Both the position numbers and the translations under genes were made by a program. A stretch of 64,000 nt of DNA from Prochlorococcus marinus str. MIT 9215 (GTDB taxonomy: Bacteria; Cyanobacteriota; Cyanobacteriia; PCC-6307; Cyanobiaceae). The notes under the pieces were generated by a model. It did no database searches, was not told where the DNA came from, and saw only the letters and a list, made by a program, of their open reading frames with translations. How positions within the stretch are numbered: position 1 is the first letter of the stretch; each line of letters starts with the position of its first letter. Positions 1-8,973 of the stretch are shown piece by piece. The stretch spans positions 248,001-312,000 of the forward strand of contig NC_009840.1 in NCBI RefSeq assembly GCF_000018065.1, given 5' to 3'.

Positions 1-177
1 GGCATCCTCAATTAATGCTCTGCCCAAAGATGGATTTACCGTTAATAAACCTTTATTAAATGACCATATAAAATTCCATTTAAATTGACTAGCTTCCACA
101 ACACCCTGAATTTGCTTTTTTGAGAAGCAATATTCCTTAACACTTACATTGGCAATCGTTTCAGGTTTTGATCGCAT
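1..177 (-). CDS. DUF3146 family protein, C-terminus cut off by window edge
   Basis: The reading frame starts at an ATG at 177 and runs open off the left edge, giving the first 59 residues. The segment with FKWNF, a following WSFNKG and then NPSLGRALI resembles the conserved W-rich core and SLGRALI motif that I recall from DUF3146, a small cyanobacterial family of unknown function. It begins 3 bases after the pth stop on the same strand, so it is probably translated from the same message. The function is unknown, and the family call is from memory of the motif rather than a search. Confidence 0.6.
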   Translation of the reverse strand, partial: MRSKPETIANVSVKEYCFSKKQIQGVVEASQFKWNFIWSFNKGLLTVNPSLGRALIEDA

Positions 178-180
178 TTC

Positions 181-783
181 TTAATGTTGATCTTTATCAA
201 AAGAGTTTAATTCATTAATTATATATTCTTCTTTTTTAGTATTTAGTTTTTCGAGGGATTCTATTACTCTCCTGAAAACTTTATCCAAGATTGATTTTTC
301 TTCAAGAGAAATATTTCCTAATACATGTGAAATGGTATTGAAATTTTTTTCCCCTTTTATTGGAGGAGGTGATCCAATACCAATTCTTATTCTCTTAAAT
401 TTTTGTGTCTGCAATTGTTCAATGATGCTTTTAAGTCCGTTATGTCCACCTGAGCTTCCTTTTCTTCTAAATCTTATTTTTCCAAGGGGAAGATCTTTAT
501 CATCGACTATTATGAAAATCTGATCTAAATTTATTTTGTACCAATCAACTATTGCTCGCACAGCATAACCACTGTTATTCATAAACGTATTTGGTAAAAA
601 TAATCTGTAAGAAGAATTATCGATTTGAAATTCTGAGTAGGAACTTTTAAGCTTATCTTTAAATAGAAAATTAGAATTATATTTTTTCGAAAAATATTCA
701 AGAAGTAAGAAACCTATATTATGTCTACTGTTGAGAAATTTTTTACCAGGGTTTCCAAGCCCAATTAAATATATTTCTTTCAT
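181..783 (-). CDS. pth: Peptidyl-tRNA hydrolase
   Basis: This enzyme cleaves the ester bond of peptidyl-tRNAs that fall off ribosomes, so the tRNA can be reused in the cytosol. The 200-residue length fits the family. The N-terminal GLGNPG block supplies Asn11, and SRHNIG supplies the catalytic His21. Asn69 lies in TFMN, Asp94 in VDDKDLP and Asn115 in GGHNGL, so all expected active-site residues are present. It is the upstream gene of a tight pair with the DUF3146 ORF, and psbH lies upstream on the same strand after a 138-base gap. Confidence 0.96.
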   Translation of the reverse strand: MKEIYLIGLGNPGKKFLNSRHNIGFLLLEYFSKKYNSNFLFKDKLKSSYSEFQIDNSSYRLFLPNTFMNNSGYAVRAIVDWYKINLDQIFIIVDDKDLPLGKIRFRRKGSSGGHNGLKSIIEQLQTQKFKRIRIGIGSPPPIKGEKNFNTISHVLGNISLEEKSILDKVFRRVIESLEKLNTKKEEYIINELNSFDKDQH

Positions 784-921
784 GGTTTATTTCTAAATCT
801 CTTTTTATTGAGAATTTTGAATATATATATTAACTATAACTAATTAATAAAAACAAAAATTTCAAAAAATATCTAGCAATCTTGAAATTAACCAAATAAA
901 TTTTTGTGAAAGACTCAGACT

Positions 922-1122
922 TTAGTTTCCGTTCCAGTCTACTGAGAAACCTTGTAAAAGCAAAGATTGGTTATAAATTTGTAGAAGAATAACTAAAAAA
1001 ACAAGTAGTAGTAGCCCTATGACGGTCATCACAGGAACTGCTCCCCAACCAGGAACAACTTTCCCTTGACCTGAATTACCAATTGCTTTTAGAAGACTGC
1101 CTAAGGCTGTTTTTTGACCCAT
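922..1122 (-). CDS. psbH: Photosystem II reaction centre protein H
   Basis: PsbH is a one-helix thylakoid subunit beside CP47 that supports photosystem II assembly and QA/QB electron transfer. The 66-residue product has the typical GWG-VP segment followed by a single hydrophobic helix at about residues 28-48, ending in a short SVDWNG tail. The N-terminus is the short cyanobacterial form. It is transcribed divergently from psbN across 79 bases, the usual cyanobacterial arrangement. Confidence 0.96.
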
Positions 1123-1156
1123 TTGAATTCACAAAATCGTATATTATTTCGCTATT

Positions 1157-1172
1157 GTATAAGAACTTATAC
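1157..1172. promoter_or_regulatory. Symmetric dyad between divergent psbH and psbN
   Basis: A perfect inverted repeat, GTATAAG-AA-CTTATAC, lies near the middle of the 79-base spacer between psbH (ATG at 1122) and psbN (ATG at 1202). Each arm reads as a TATAAG-like -10 hexamer, so it could be a back-to-back promoter core, an operator, or both. The repeat is seen directly; its role is inferred. Confidence 0.45.
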
Positions 1173-1201
1173 ATAAATTGTTTACAAACTTAGCAAAATT
1201 G

Positions 1202-1354
1202 ATGCAAACTTTATCATCTGCTCCAGATCCTGCAGCTTCCATAGCAGTAACAATTCTGGCAATTCTTCTAGCTTTAACAGGTTTTGGACTTTGGTCTGCT
1301 TTTGGACCTAAAGCCAAAAAACTAACTGATCCTTGGGATGACCATGATGATTAA
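1202..1354 (+). CDS. psbN: PsbN protein
   Basis: This 50-residue ORF was found by hand translation. It has an N-terminal hydrophobic helix (about residues 12-35) followed by the family-typical ending FGPKAKKLTDPWDDHDD. PsbN is not a stoichiometric photosystem II subunit. Work on the plastid homologue shows it helps early photosystem II reaction-centre assembly and repair. As in most cyanobacteria and chloroplasts, it is encoded opposite to psbH. Confidence 0.95.
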   Translation: MQTLSSAPDPAASIAVTILAILLALTGFGLWSAFGPKAKKLTDPWDDHDD

Positions 1355-1461
1355 TATCCACTAAAGTATTTCAAAATTTTCCAAAAATACAAAAATTAAA
1401 CAATTAACCATAGTTTAATTATAAATTTAATAAAATATAATCTGTCAGCTTTTGTAATTCC

Positions 1462-1590
1462 ATGCTTGCCTTAAAAATTTCTGTTTACACTATTGTCTTT
1501 TTCTTTGTTGGAATATTTCTTTTCGGATTTTTAGCAAGTGACCCAACAAGAACTCCAAACAGAAAAGATTTAGAAAGTCCTCAAGACTAA
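1462..1590 (+). CDS. psbI: Photosystem II reaction centre protein I
   Basis: This 42-residue ORF was found by hand translation. It begins [12 protein letters not shown], has one transmembrane helix through about residue 25, and continues with [13 protein letters not shown], the typical PsbI C-terminal region. PsbI is a single-helix subunit next to D1 that is incorporated early in reaction-centre assembly. It lies between psbN and the LptD-like gene on the plus strand, and a start 20 bases downstream of its stop opens the next gene. Confidence 0.95.
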
Positions 1591-1610
1591 TCTCTTTATT
1601 TAATTTTAAA

Positions 1611-3602
1611 TTGATTTCTGGAATTTCAAAAAAACTAATATTTTTCTTTTTTCTGCTTATTCAGTTTCTACAGCCAACAAAATCAGCTGAAATAACAAAA
1701 TTTAATAAAAATATTAATAACCACAATATCAAAAAAAGTTGGTCTGAGTTCCCTTATAAAGAAACTTTATCCTTTTCGAGATTTTTTGATGACAATACTT
1801 CGTATGTAAGTTTACTAAAGAAAAATCTTAATACTTTTTTAGTGGCTAAAGCGGAAAAGCAACAAGAGTTAATAATCCAATCTGATAAACAATCTGAAAT
1901 AAATAATGTTATTTATGCTGAGGGAAATGTATCCGTTGCTTATAAAGGCAAAATGCTTAAAGCGAATACTTTAATTTACGATAAGTTAAATAAAAAAATT
2001 AGTGCTAAAGGAAATATATCTTTGGAGGTAGGGAATCAATTCTTCAAAGCTGAACAACTAGAATACAGTTTTATCAGTGAAAAAGGGTATTTATTAGATG
2101 TTGAAGGATCTATTAATACCAATACATTGATGGATGACTTATCGTCAAATTTCAGCGTATTAGACTCCTATAAGATAGAAAATTTACTTGAATTAAAAAA
2201 AAAGGTAGTTTTAAATACTCCTAGTAAAGTTGAAAATTGGTTATTTTTTACAGATAAAATATCTATAGATGGCAAAAAATGGCAAAGCAAGAAGGCTATA
2301 TTTAGTAATGATTTACTTGAATCCAAACAGGTTAAATTAGCCATTTATTCATTAAAAGTTATTTCTGAAGAAGAGAAATTACGATTTAAGTCATCAATAA
2401 ACTATTTAATATTTGAAGAAAAAGTTTCAATTCCATTTTGGCTGGGAGATAGAACTTTAAGAAAGTCTGGAAATTTCTTCGATTTTCAAAATAGGTGGAA
2501 TTTAGGATATGAAAACTTAGATAAGGATGGGTATTTTATTGGAAGGAAATTTAACTCTATAGATATTTCAGATAATTTTGCCATTGATATAGAGCCACAA
2601 TTTTTAATTCAAAGGTCATTCAAAGGGTATACAAAAAGTTTTGTAAAGAAGAACGAATCAATCACTTCAGATAGGGTTAAGAGAAATTCAAGCTTTGAAG
2701 ATTATTTTGCTCTAAAATCCAAGATAAAAGGCACAATAAAAAATTGGGATTTCGAAATAGACAAGAATTTAAATTCTCTTGACTTTGATAAATTTTCAGA
2801 TGCATTTAGATTGAAAACTAAACTGAGTAAAGAGCTTAATTTTTTTGGTAAACAATGGGATAAAAGCTTTTATGGAATTTATAGAGAGAGGGTTTGGAAT
2901 GGTTCATTGGGTGAAGCAGAAATTTACTCTGGTTATGGCTCAAAATTACAAAAAGAAAATACTTGGATTGTTGATGGTATCAAAAAGTCAGAATTTCTAT
3001 CTTTTGGTTTGGCCCACATAACAGCAGAGGCTTTGAAAAATAAAGAATTGTTAACTAACCTAAAAGGTAATTTGTTTTATTCTCTTGATCAGAAATTTCC
3101 AATTAGTGTTGAAAATCCTGAAAACAAATATATTGATACCTCATATAGGTACATTCCTGAACCGATCACGAAAGGACTAACTCTTAACACAAAATTAGAG
3201 TTATCATATTCTCTCTATGAAAATGGTGATCATCAAGAATATTTAGGTTTAGGTGCTGGCCCAGAATATATATGGGGTAATTTTAAAAATAAAACTTTTG
3301 ACTATACTCGTTTGAGTATTTTCCCTTTTTATAAATTTAATAGTGGAGAAAGTGTTTTTAAATTTGACCAAAATTATGAAAACTTCACTATAAATTTTGC
3401 TTTTGATCAGCAATTATATGGACCAGTTTTACTCAAAAGTACTGGGAGGTTTAACTTATCAAGTGATTCAGATAATTATGGTGAATTGATAAATTCTAAA
3501 ATCTCATTAAATTGGAAAAAAAGATCCTACGAATTTGGTATTTTTTATCAACCTCATAATCAAGCAGGAGGAATTTCATTTAGTCTCTTTGGATTTAAAT
3601 AG
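1611..3602 (+). CDS. LptD/OstA-like outer-membrane protein (DUF3769 family)
   Basis: The 663-residue protein starts at TTG. That start is needed to include the signal peptide (charged start, hydrophobic run at residues 9-20, then TKSAE), and the next in-frame Met is far inside. Residues about 98-145 (VIYAEGNV, then KGNI) are an OstA/LptA-type repeat. The remainder is rich in alternating aromatic and polar strands, consistent with an outer-membrane beta-barrel. By family knowledge it would insert lipopolysaccharide or other envelope lipids into the outer membrane. The last 8 bases overlap the convergent leuD. Confidence 0.72.
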   Translation: MISGISKKLIFFFFLLIQFLQPTKSAEITKFNKNINNHNIKKSWSEFPYKETLSFSRFFDDNTSYVSLLKKNLNTFLVAKAEKQQELIIQSDKQSEINNVIYAEGNVSVAYKGKMLKANTLIYDKLNKKISAKGNISLEVGNQFFKAEQLEYSFISEKGYLLDVEGSINTNTLMDDLSSNFSVLDSYKIENLLELKKKVVLNTPSKVENWLFFTDKISIDGKKWQSKKAIFSNDLLESKQVKLAIYSLKVISEEEKLRFKSSINYLIFEEKVSIPFWLGDRTLRKSGNFFDFQNRWNLGYENLDKDGYFIGRKFNSIDISDNFAIDIEPQFLIQRSFKGYTKSFVKKNESITSDRVKRNSSFEDYFALKSKIKGTIKNWDFEIDKNLNSLDFDKFSDAFRLKTKLSKELNFFGKQWDKSFYGIYRERVWNGSLGEAEIYSGYGSKLQKENTWIVDGIKKSEFLSFGLAHITAEALKNKELLTNLKGNLFYSLDQKFPISVENPENKYIDTSYRYIPEPITKGLTLNTKLELSYSLYENGDHQEYLGLGAGPEYIWGNFKNKTFDYTRLSIFPFYKFNSGESVFKFDQNYENFTINFAFDQQLYGPVLLKSTGRFNLSSDSDNYGELINSKISLNWKKRSYEFGIFYQPHNQAGGISFSLFGFK

Positions 3603-4221
3603 CTAAATGAGGATTGAATTTTATATAAGGTAATTGCTTATATTTACTTTCAATTAAATTTTTATTCTCAAGTAGTGTTGAGGTCGCATCCCATTCCCCT
3701 GATAAAAACATTTTTCTAGTGCTTTCTTTAATCTCAAGATTTAAAGTTAAATCTTCTGATTTTGCCAATGAATTTTTAAGATTAATTTCTAAAAATAAAA
3801 ATTTATTATCACAATAGTTTTGTATTTCTTCTATAGATTTTTTAGGTAGCGTAAAACAAGGAATTCCTATCGCAATACAGTTACTATAAAAGATGTCTGC
3901 GAAACTCTCCCCTATTATTGCTTTTATACCCCATCTCATAAGCGCTTGGGGGGCATGTTCTCTACTGGAACCACATCCAAAATTGCTATTAACTATTAGT
4001 ATTGAGGCATTGTTGTTGTCTTCTAAATCAAACGGATGCTTTCCTTTTAAAGTTTTTCTATCGTCTTCAAAAACAGATTCACCTAATGAATCAAAGTTAA
4101 CACACTTCAAAAAACGCGCTGGAATTATTCGATCTGTATCAATATCGTTGCCAATCAATGAGATACATTGGCCGTTCACATATGAAATTTTCCCAATTGG
4201 TGGGGTAAACTCTGATTTCAT
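3595..4221 (-). CDS. leuD: 3-isopropylmalate dehydratase small subunit
   Basis: LeuD pairs with LeuC to isomerise 2-isopropylmalate to 3-isopropylmalate in leucine biosynthesis. The 208-residue length and the motifs GNDIDTDRIIPARFL and NFGCGSSREHAPQAL are characteristic of the swivelling aconitase-like domain that closes over the LeuC active site. The start ATG overlaps the leuC stop by one base (TGATG), implying translational coupling. The 3' end overlaps the convergent LptD-like gene. Confidence 0.96.
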   Translation of the reverse strand: MKSEFTPPIGKISYVNGQCISLIGNDIDTDRIIPARFLKCVNFDSLGESVFEDDRKTLKGKHPFDLEDNNNASILIVNSNFGCGSSREHAPQALMRWGIKAIIGESFADIFYSNCIAIGIPCFTLPKKSIEEIQNYCDNKFLFLEINLKNSLAKSEDLTLNLEIKESTRKMFLSGEWDATSTLLENKNLIESKYKQLPYIKFNPHLAI

Positions 4222-5627
4222 CAGTTGATAAATTCTCTTACGTCACTGACTTTGCCATTAATTGCAGCAGCAGCAACCATTGCTGGACTCATCAGAAGTG
4301 TTCTTCCACTGGGAGATCCTTGTCTACCCTTGAAATTTCTATTACTAGAACTAGCACTAACTTGATTGCCTATAAGCTTATCTGAATTCATTGCTAAACA
4401 CATTGAACAGCCAGGCTCTCTCCATTGAAATCCAGAATCCTTAAATATTTGATCAATACCTTCTTGTTTTGCTTCAGTCGCCACTTTTTCTGAACCTGGA
4501 ACTACAAATGCTTTGACATTCTTGGATACTTTTTTGTCTTTTAATACTTGAGCTGCAACTCTTAAGTCACTGATTCTTCCATTTGTGCAACTACCTATGA
4601 AACAAACGTCTACAGGAGTATCTTTGATTAATTGTCCTGGCTTGAAACTCATATATTCATAAGCCTCTTTTGCGACTAATTTATCATTTGGGGATAAATC
4701 ATCTAAAAGAGGGATTTGTTGATTAATGCTTATGCTTTGGCCAGGAGTAATCCCCCAGGTTACCGTTGGTTCTACTTCAGAAGCATTTAATTTAACAACA
4801 TCATCATAAATTGAATTTTCATCACTTTTTAATGATTTCCACCATTTGAGAGCTTTGTCCCAATGCTCATTTTTTGGAGCACATAATTTATTTTTGATGT
4901 AACTAAAGGTCTTTTCATCAGGGTTAATGTAGCCGCATCTTGCTCCTCCTTCAATTGACATATTACATATAGTCATTCTCTCTTCCATTGATAAATCATC
5001 AATCGCAGGACCTGCGAACTCATATGCAAAACCTACTCCTGCCTTTACACCAAGTTCATTAATGATATGAAGTACTAAATCCTTAGCATAAACACCTTTT
5101 GATAATTTATTATCACACCAAATTTGCCTCACTTTTAATTTGTTCATGGCGATTGTTTGGCTAGCAAGAACATCTCTTACTTGACTTGTACCTATCCCAA
5201 AAGCAATTGATCCAAAAGCTCCATGAGTTGAAGTATGAGAATCTCCGCAAGCAATTGTCATTCCTGGCTGAGTTAGCCCTAATTCTGGGGCTACTACATG
5301 AACTATTCCTTGATTACCACTACCAATATTAAAAAATCTTATATTATGATCTAAGCAATTCTTCTCAAGTGTTTCAATCATCTGTTCAGCGAGATTATCT
5401 TTGAAAGGCCTGCTCTGATTATCTGTTGGCACAATATGATCAACAGTAGCAACTGTTCTTTCAGGGAATTTTACTTTTAAGTTTTTGTCCTTTAAAGCGC
5501 CAAATGCTTGAGGACTCGTCACTTCATGAATAAGATGAAGACCAATAAATATTTGATCAGATCCTCCAGGAAGACTTGAAACTTTATGTAAATCCCAAAC
5601 TTTATCAAATAGGGTATCTTGACTCAA
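4221..5627 (-). CDS. leuC: 3-isopropylmalate dehydratase large subunit
   Basis: This is the 468-residue catalytic [4Fe-4S] subunit of isopropylmalate isomerase. The cluster ligands are visible as Cys347 in GSCTNGR and Cys407 and Cys410 in [19 protein letters not shown], an aconitase-family signature, is also present. It lies in a minus-strand run glyA-cinA-leuC-leuD, 13 bases after cinA and directly coupled to leuD. The function is secure. Confidence 0.97.
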   Translation of the reverse strand: MSQDTLFDKVWDLHKVSSLPGGSDQIFIGLHLIHEVTSPQAFGALKDKNLKVKFPERTVATVDHIVPTDNQSRPFKDNLAEQMIETLEKNCLDHNIRFFNIGSGNQGIVHVVAPELGLTQPGMTIACGDSHTSTHGAFGSIAFGIGTSQVRDVLASQTIAMNKLKVRQIWCDNKLSKGVYAKDLVLHIINELGVKAGVGFAYEFAGPAIDDLSMEERMTICNMSIEGGARCGYINPDEKTFSYIKNKLCAPKNEHWDKALKWWKSLKSDENSIYDDVVKLNASEVEPTVTWGITPGQSISINQQIPLLDDLSPNDKLVAKEAYEYMSFKPGQLIKDTPVDVCFIGSCTNGRISDLRVAAQVLKDKKVSKNVKAFVVPGSEKVATEAKQEGIDQIFKDSGFQWREPGCSMCLAMNSDKLIGNQVSASSSNRNFKGRQGSPSGRTLLMSPAMVAAAAINGKVSDVREFIN

Positions 5628-5640
5628 TTTGTAAAAATAG

Positions 5641-6915
5641 TTATTTACTATTCGATAATAGGATTAATCGGAGGCTGTTCAAACACACATTTACACTTAG
5701 TGTTTGAATTTCAATTCTATTTCGGGTTGAATTATATTTTTTTTTGATATTGGTAATATGATTATTTGGTCCCGCAATCGAAATGTATACTAGTCCGACT
5801 GGTTTTTCTTGGCTACCTCCATTGGGACCAGCAATTCCACTAACTCCTATTGCCCAGTCTGCTCCTAATCTATTTTTGATATTTATTGCCATAGCCTCAC
5901 AAACTTCTTCAGAAACAGCTCCATATTTTTTGAGATTGTCTTCCGAAATATTTAATAATGAATTTTTTAGCTCATTACTGTAGGAAACAATACTCCCTTG
6001 AAATACTTGAGATGAGCCAGATATTGATGTGATTGATGAAGAGAGTAATCCTCCAGTACAGGATTCAGCAAAAACAATAGTTTCGTTTCTCTTTGCTAAT
6101 TCTTTTATTAAAACGCTAGGGAGAGTATCATTATCTTCGCCAAAAATAAATTTCGGAAACTTTTTTTTTAATTTTTCTTTTACAGGTTTGATTATATTTT
6201 TTGCTTCAACTTCATTCTTTGCTCTTGCGGTAATTCTGAGTTTGACCTCCCCCAGATTTGCATATGGAGCAACAGTTGGGTTTTTAAGATTTAGAAGATC
6301 ATTAATTTTTTCTGCAACGCTAGATTCTCCAATGCCTGAGAATTTAAGAGTTTTTGAAAAAAAAGAATAACTATCTGAGAATTTGGTTTTAATAAAATCA
6401 AATGCTGTCTCTTTCCACATAGTTTTCATTTCACTTGGTACACCTGGGAAAGTCAGGATAGTAAATCCTTTGATTGGTTCCCATATCATTCCTGGGGCAG
6501 TACCCCTAGGGTTATTGATTATTTGAGCATTTTTTGGAAAAAAACATTGTTTACGTAAGCTGGAAGAATTATCCTGCAGCTTTGAATTCGAAGTCTTTTG
6601 TTTTATTTCATCCCATAAATGCGGTCTTTCAAAAAGAGAAACATTAAAAGATGTAGCTATTGCTTCAGTAGTTAAGTCATCCGGGGTAGGTCCTAAGCCG
6701 CCAGTTGTAATTAAAAGATTGCTTCTTTGCGATATTTCTTGAATTACTTTTATAATTCGATCACGATTATCACCTACTGTTGATTGTCTAAAGTGATTTA
6801 ATCCTAATTGAGATAATTGTTCAGAAATCCATTGAGCATTTGTATTTGTAATATTTCCTAAAAGTAACTCGGTTCCAATAGAAAGAATTTCAACTCCCTT
6901 GGAATTAGGACTCAT
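5641..6915 (-). CDS. cinA: CinA-like competence/damage-inducible protein
   Basis: The 424-residue protein has two parts. The N-terminal molybdopterin-binding-like domain (about residues 1-170) contains [12 protein letters not shown] and [11 protein letters not shown]. The C-terminal CinA domain (about 260-424) contains [13 protein letters not shown] and GIAGPNGGS. Related proteins combine ADP-ribose pyrophosphatase and NMN deamidase activities in NAD recycling. The competence link is by name and is not shown here. The start overlaps the glyA stop by 4 bases, so the two are coupled. Confidence 0.92.
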
Positions 6916-8183
6916 TTTATTGATGCTTCAAGTTTGCCTTCATAAAGAGGAAAACTATTACATAAGGATAATACTCTTTCTTTACATTGACTTTCAATCA
7001 GTGAATCGTTTGGATTAAGTAATCTATCAGCAATAATTTCACCAACTTCTTCAAAAGCATTTTCATTAAAGCCTCTAGTAGTTAAAGCGGCAGTACCTAA
7101 TCTTAGACCGCTGGTCACAAACGGTGATTCAGGATCAAATGGAACAGTATTTTTATTCGCAGTGATATTAACTTCACTTACGAGCAAGTCAGCAATTTTA
7201 CCAGTCATATTAATGCTTCTTAAATCGAGTAAAACAATATGATTATCAGTTCCTCCACTAACTATATTGATACCTCTATTAATTAGAGTCGAAGCTAAAA
7301 CTTTGGCATTTTTTATTACTTGTTGGGAATAATTAACGAAATCTGGCTGTAAAGCTTCTCCAAAAGCAACTGCTTTAGCGGCAATAATATGTTCTAGGGG
7401 CCCACCTTGAGTTCCAGGGAAAACAGATTTATCAAATTTCTTACCAAATTCTGCATCTTTACACAAGATGAGACCCCCTCTAGGTCCTCTTAATGTTTTA
7501 TGAGTAGTAGTAGTTACTACATCACAATAGGGTATTGGATTTGGGTGAAGTTTACTTGCTACAAGACCGGCAATGTGTGCAATATCAGCCATTAAGAATG
7601 CGCCAACTTCATCTGCAATATTTCTAAATGATTCAAAATCGATTGTTCTTGGATAGGCAGAATATCCGCATATGATTAGTTTTGGTTTAGTTTCAAGTGC
7701 TATCTCTCTTATCTCATCAAAATTTAATTCACTAGTTTCTTTATTTACACCATAGTGAACTGCATTGAACCACTTGCCACTCATATTTACTGGAGATCCA
7801 TGAGTTAGGTGTCCACCGTGAGATAAATCCATCCCCATGATTGTGTCGCCAGGTTTAAGTAGACTTAGGAAAACAGCAGCATTTGCCTGAGCTCCACTAT
7901 GGGGTTGAACATTAGCCCAATTTGCATTAAATAATTTTTTAGCTCTATTAATAGCTAATTCTTCGATTTCATCAACAAATTCACATCCCCCGTAATATCT
8001 TTTTTGAGGTAATCCCTCCGCGTATTTATTTGTAAGGACGGATCCTTGAGCCTGCATGACGGCAATCGATGCAAAATTTTCACTTGCGATTAACTCAAGA
8101 TGAGTTTCCTGTCTATTTTTTTCAGAATTGATAAAATTGGATATTACTGGATCACTATCTTTAAGATTTTGAAGGATATTCAT
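6912..8183 (-). CDS. glyA: Serine hydroxymethyltransferase
   Basis: This PLP enzyme interconverts serine and glycine while charging tetrahydrofolate with a one-carbon unit. The 423-residue product has the PLP-lysine motif [15 protein letters not shown] with Lys229. LIASENFAS and the [12 protein letters not shown] region near the N-terminus are also family hallmarks. It heads the minus-strand run to cinA and leuCD, with tRNA-Arg just upstream on the same strand. Confidence 0.97.
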
Positions 8184-8260
8184 TGAATTTTATAAGTAAT
8201 ACCCATAATATAGACGATATTTTTTAGAAAAATATAAAAAGAATATTTCAGAATTTTAAA

Positions 8261-8334
8261 CGCGCCTGGAGAGATTCGAACTCCCGACACCCTGATCCGT
8301 AGTCAGGTGCTCTAATCCACTGAGCTACAGGCGC
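8261..8334 (-). tRNA. tRNA-Arg (anticodon ACG)
   Basis: On the minus strand a full cloverleaf folds. The acceptor GCGCCTG pairs with CAGGCGC. The D-stem is GCTC/GAGC, the anticodon stem CCTGA/TCAGG with loop CTACGGA, and the T-loop TTCGAAT. The discriminator is G and no CCA is encoded. Anticodon ACG (A34 normally edited to inosine) reads CGN arginine codons. Confidence 0.95.
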
Positions 8335-8419
8335 ATAATTTGTAATATCTCTGTTTCAGGGTCTCTTAGTCAACTAGATTTTAGGTAAAATATCTATTGT
8401 TAACAATCTAATTATTAAT

Positions 8420-8671
8420 ATGCCTATTAAATGGTACGGAAATGGAGATTTAGAAGATCCCACTTACAAGCATTTTTCTCGAATAGTAAATTTTGTGATT
8501 CACTGTATGATATTTACTGCGGTTGTAAGTGGTACTTGGCTTTTAAAAGAAATTAAATATGAGATAGTTTTTTTTAACAATTTTGCAATTTTATGGTCAA
8601 CTCTTTTAGCAACCCATTTACTGTTTGTAATTATAAAAAAACCTAAAGATTCAGAAATTCAATCAAATTAA
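8420..8671 (+). CDS. Small two-helix membrane protein, conserved hypothetical
   Basis: This 83-residue protein has an aromatic, polar N-terminus (MPIKWYGNGDLEDPTY) and two hydrophobic segments at about residues 24-43 and 51-72, so it is probably an integral membrane protein with a short lysine-rich tail. I do not recognise a named family. It precedes the DUF3181 gene by 14 bases on the same strand, suggesting co-transcription. Both lie in the slot between tRNA-Arg and murJ. Confidence 0.75.
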   Translation: MPIKWYGNGDLEDPTYKHFSRIVNFVIHCMIFTAVVSGTWLLKEIKYEIVFFNNFAILWSTLLATHLLFVIIKKPKDSEIQSN

Positions 8672-8685
8672 ATCTATTTTTATTT

Positions 8686-8973
8686 ATGGAATCTCAGATA
8701 CAAATAAGTGACCTAGAAAATATTATTTCAGAAAAGATTTTTATCAAAATAGAGAAATGGAATTTATATCTTGGAGATGCTGGCTTAGCTAGAAATCTTG
8801 CTATTGAATGTATCAGCAATAAAGATCAGGACACATCAGAGGCTGCAAAAATAAGTTTGCAAGCAATTAATGTAAAAGTAGGGGATGGATTTAAAAATAT
8901 TCCACTTATTGATTTAGTAACTTCTTCTCAAATTCTTGAATTAGAAGAGATTTTGGAAAGTTTTTTTAACTAG
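8686..8973 (+). CDS. DUF3181 family protein
   Basis: This 95-residue, soluble, mostly helical protein has the segment IFIKIEKWNLYLGDAGLAR near its N-terminus. It resembles the conserved core I recall for DUF3181, a cyanobacterial family with no assigned function. It follows the two-helix membrane protein by 14 bases. Its last 8 bases overlap the convergent murJ gene. The family name is from memory; coding status is well supported by length, context and composition. Confidence 0.65.
   Translation: MESQIQISDLENIISEKIFIKIEKWNLYLGDAGLARNLAIECISNKDQDTSEAAKISLQAINVKVGDGFKNIPLIDLVTSSQILELEEILESFFN

Noticed and set aside
332-523. Plus-strand frame opposite pth
   Set aside because: It is the complement of conserved pth codons and is a shadow frame.
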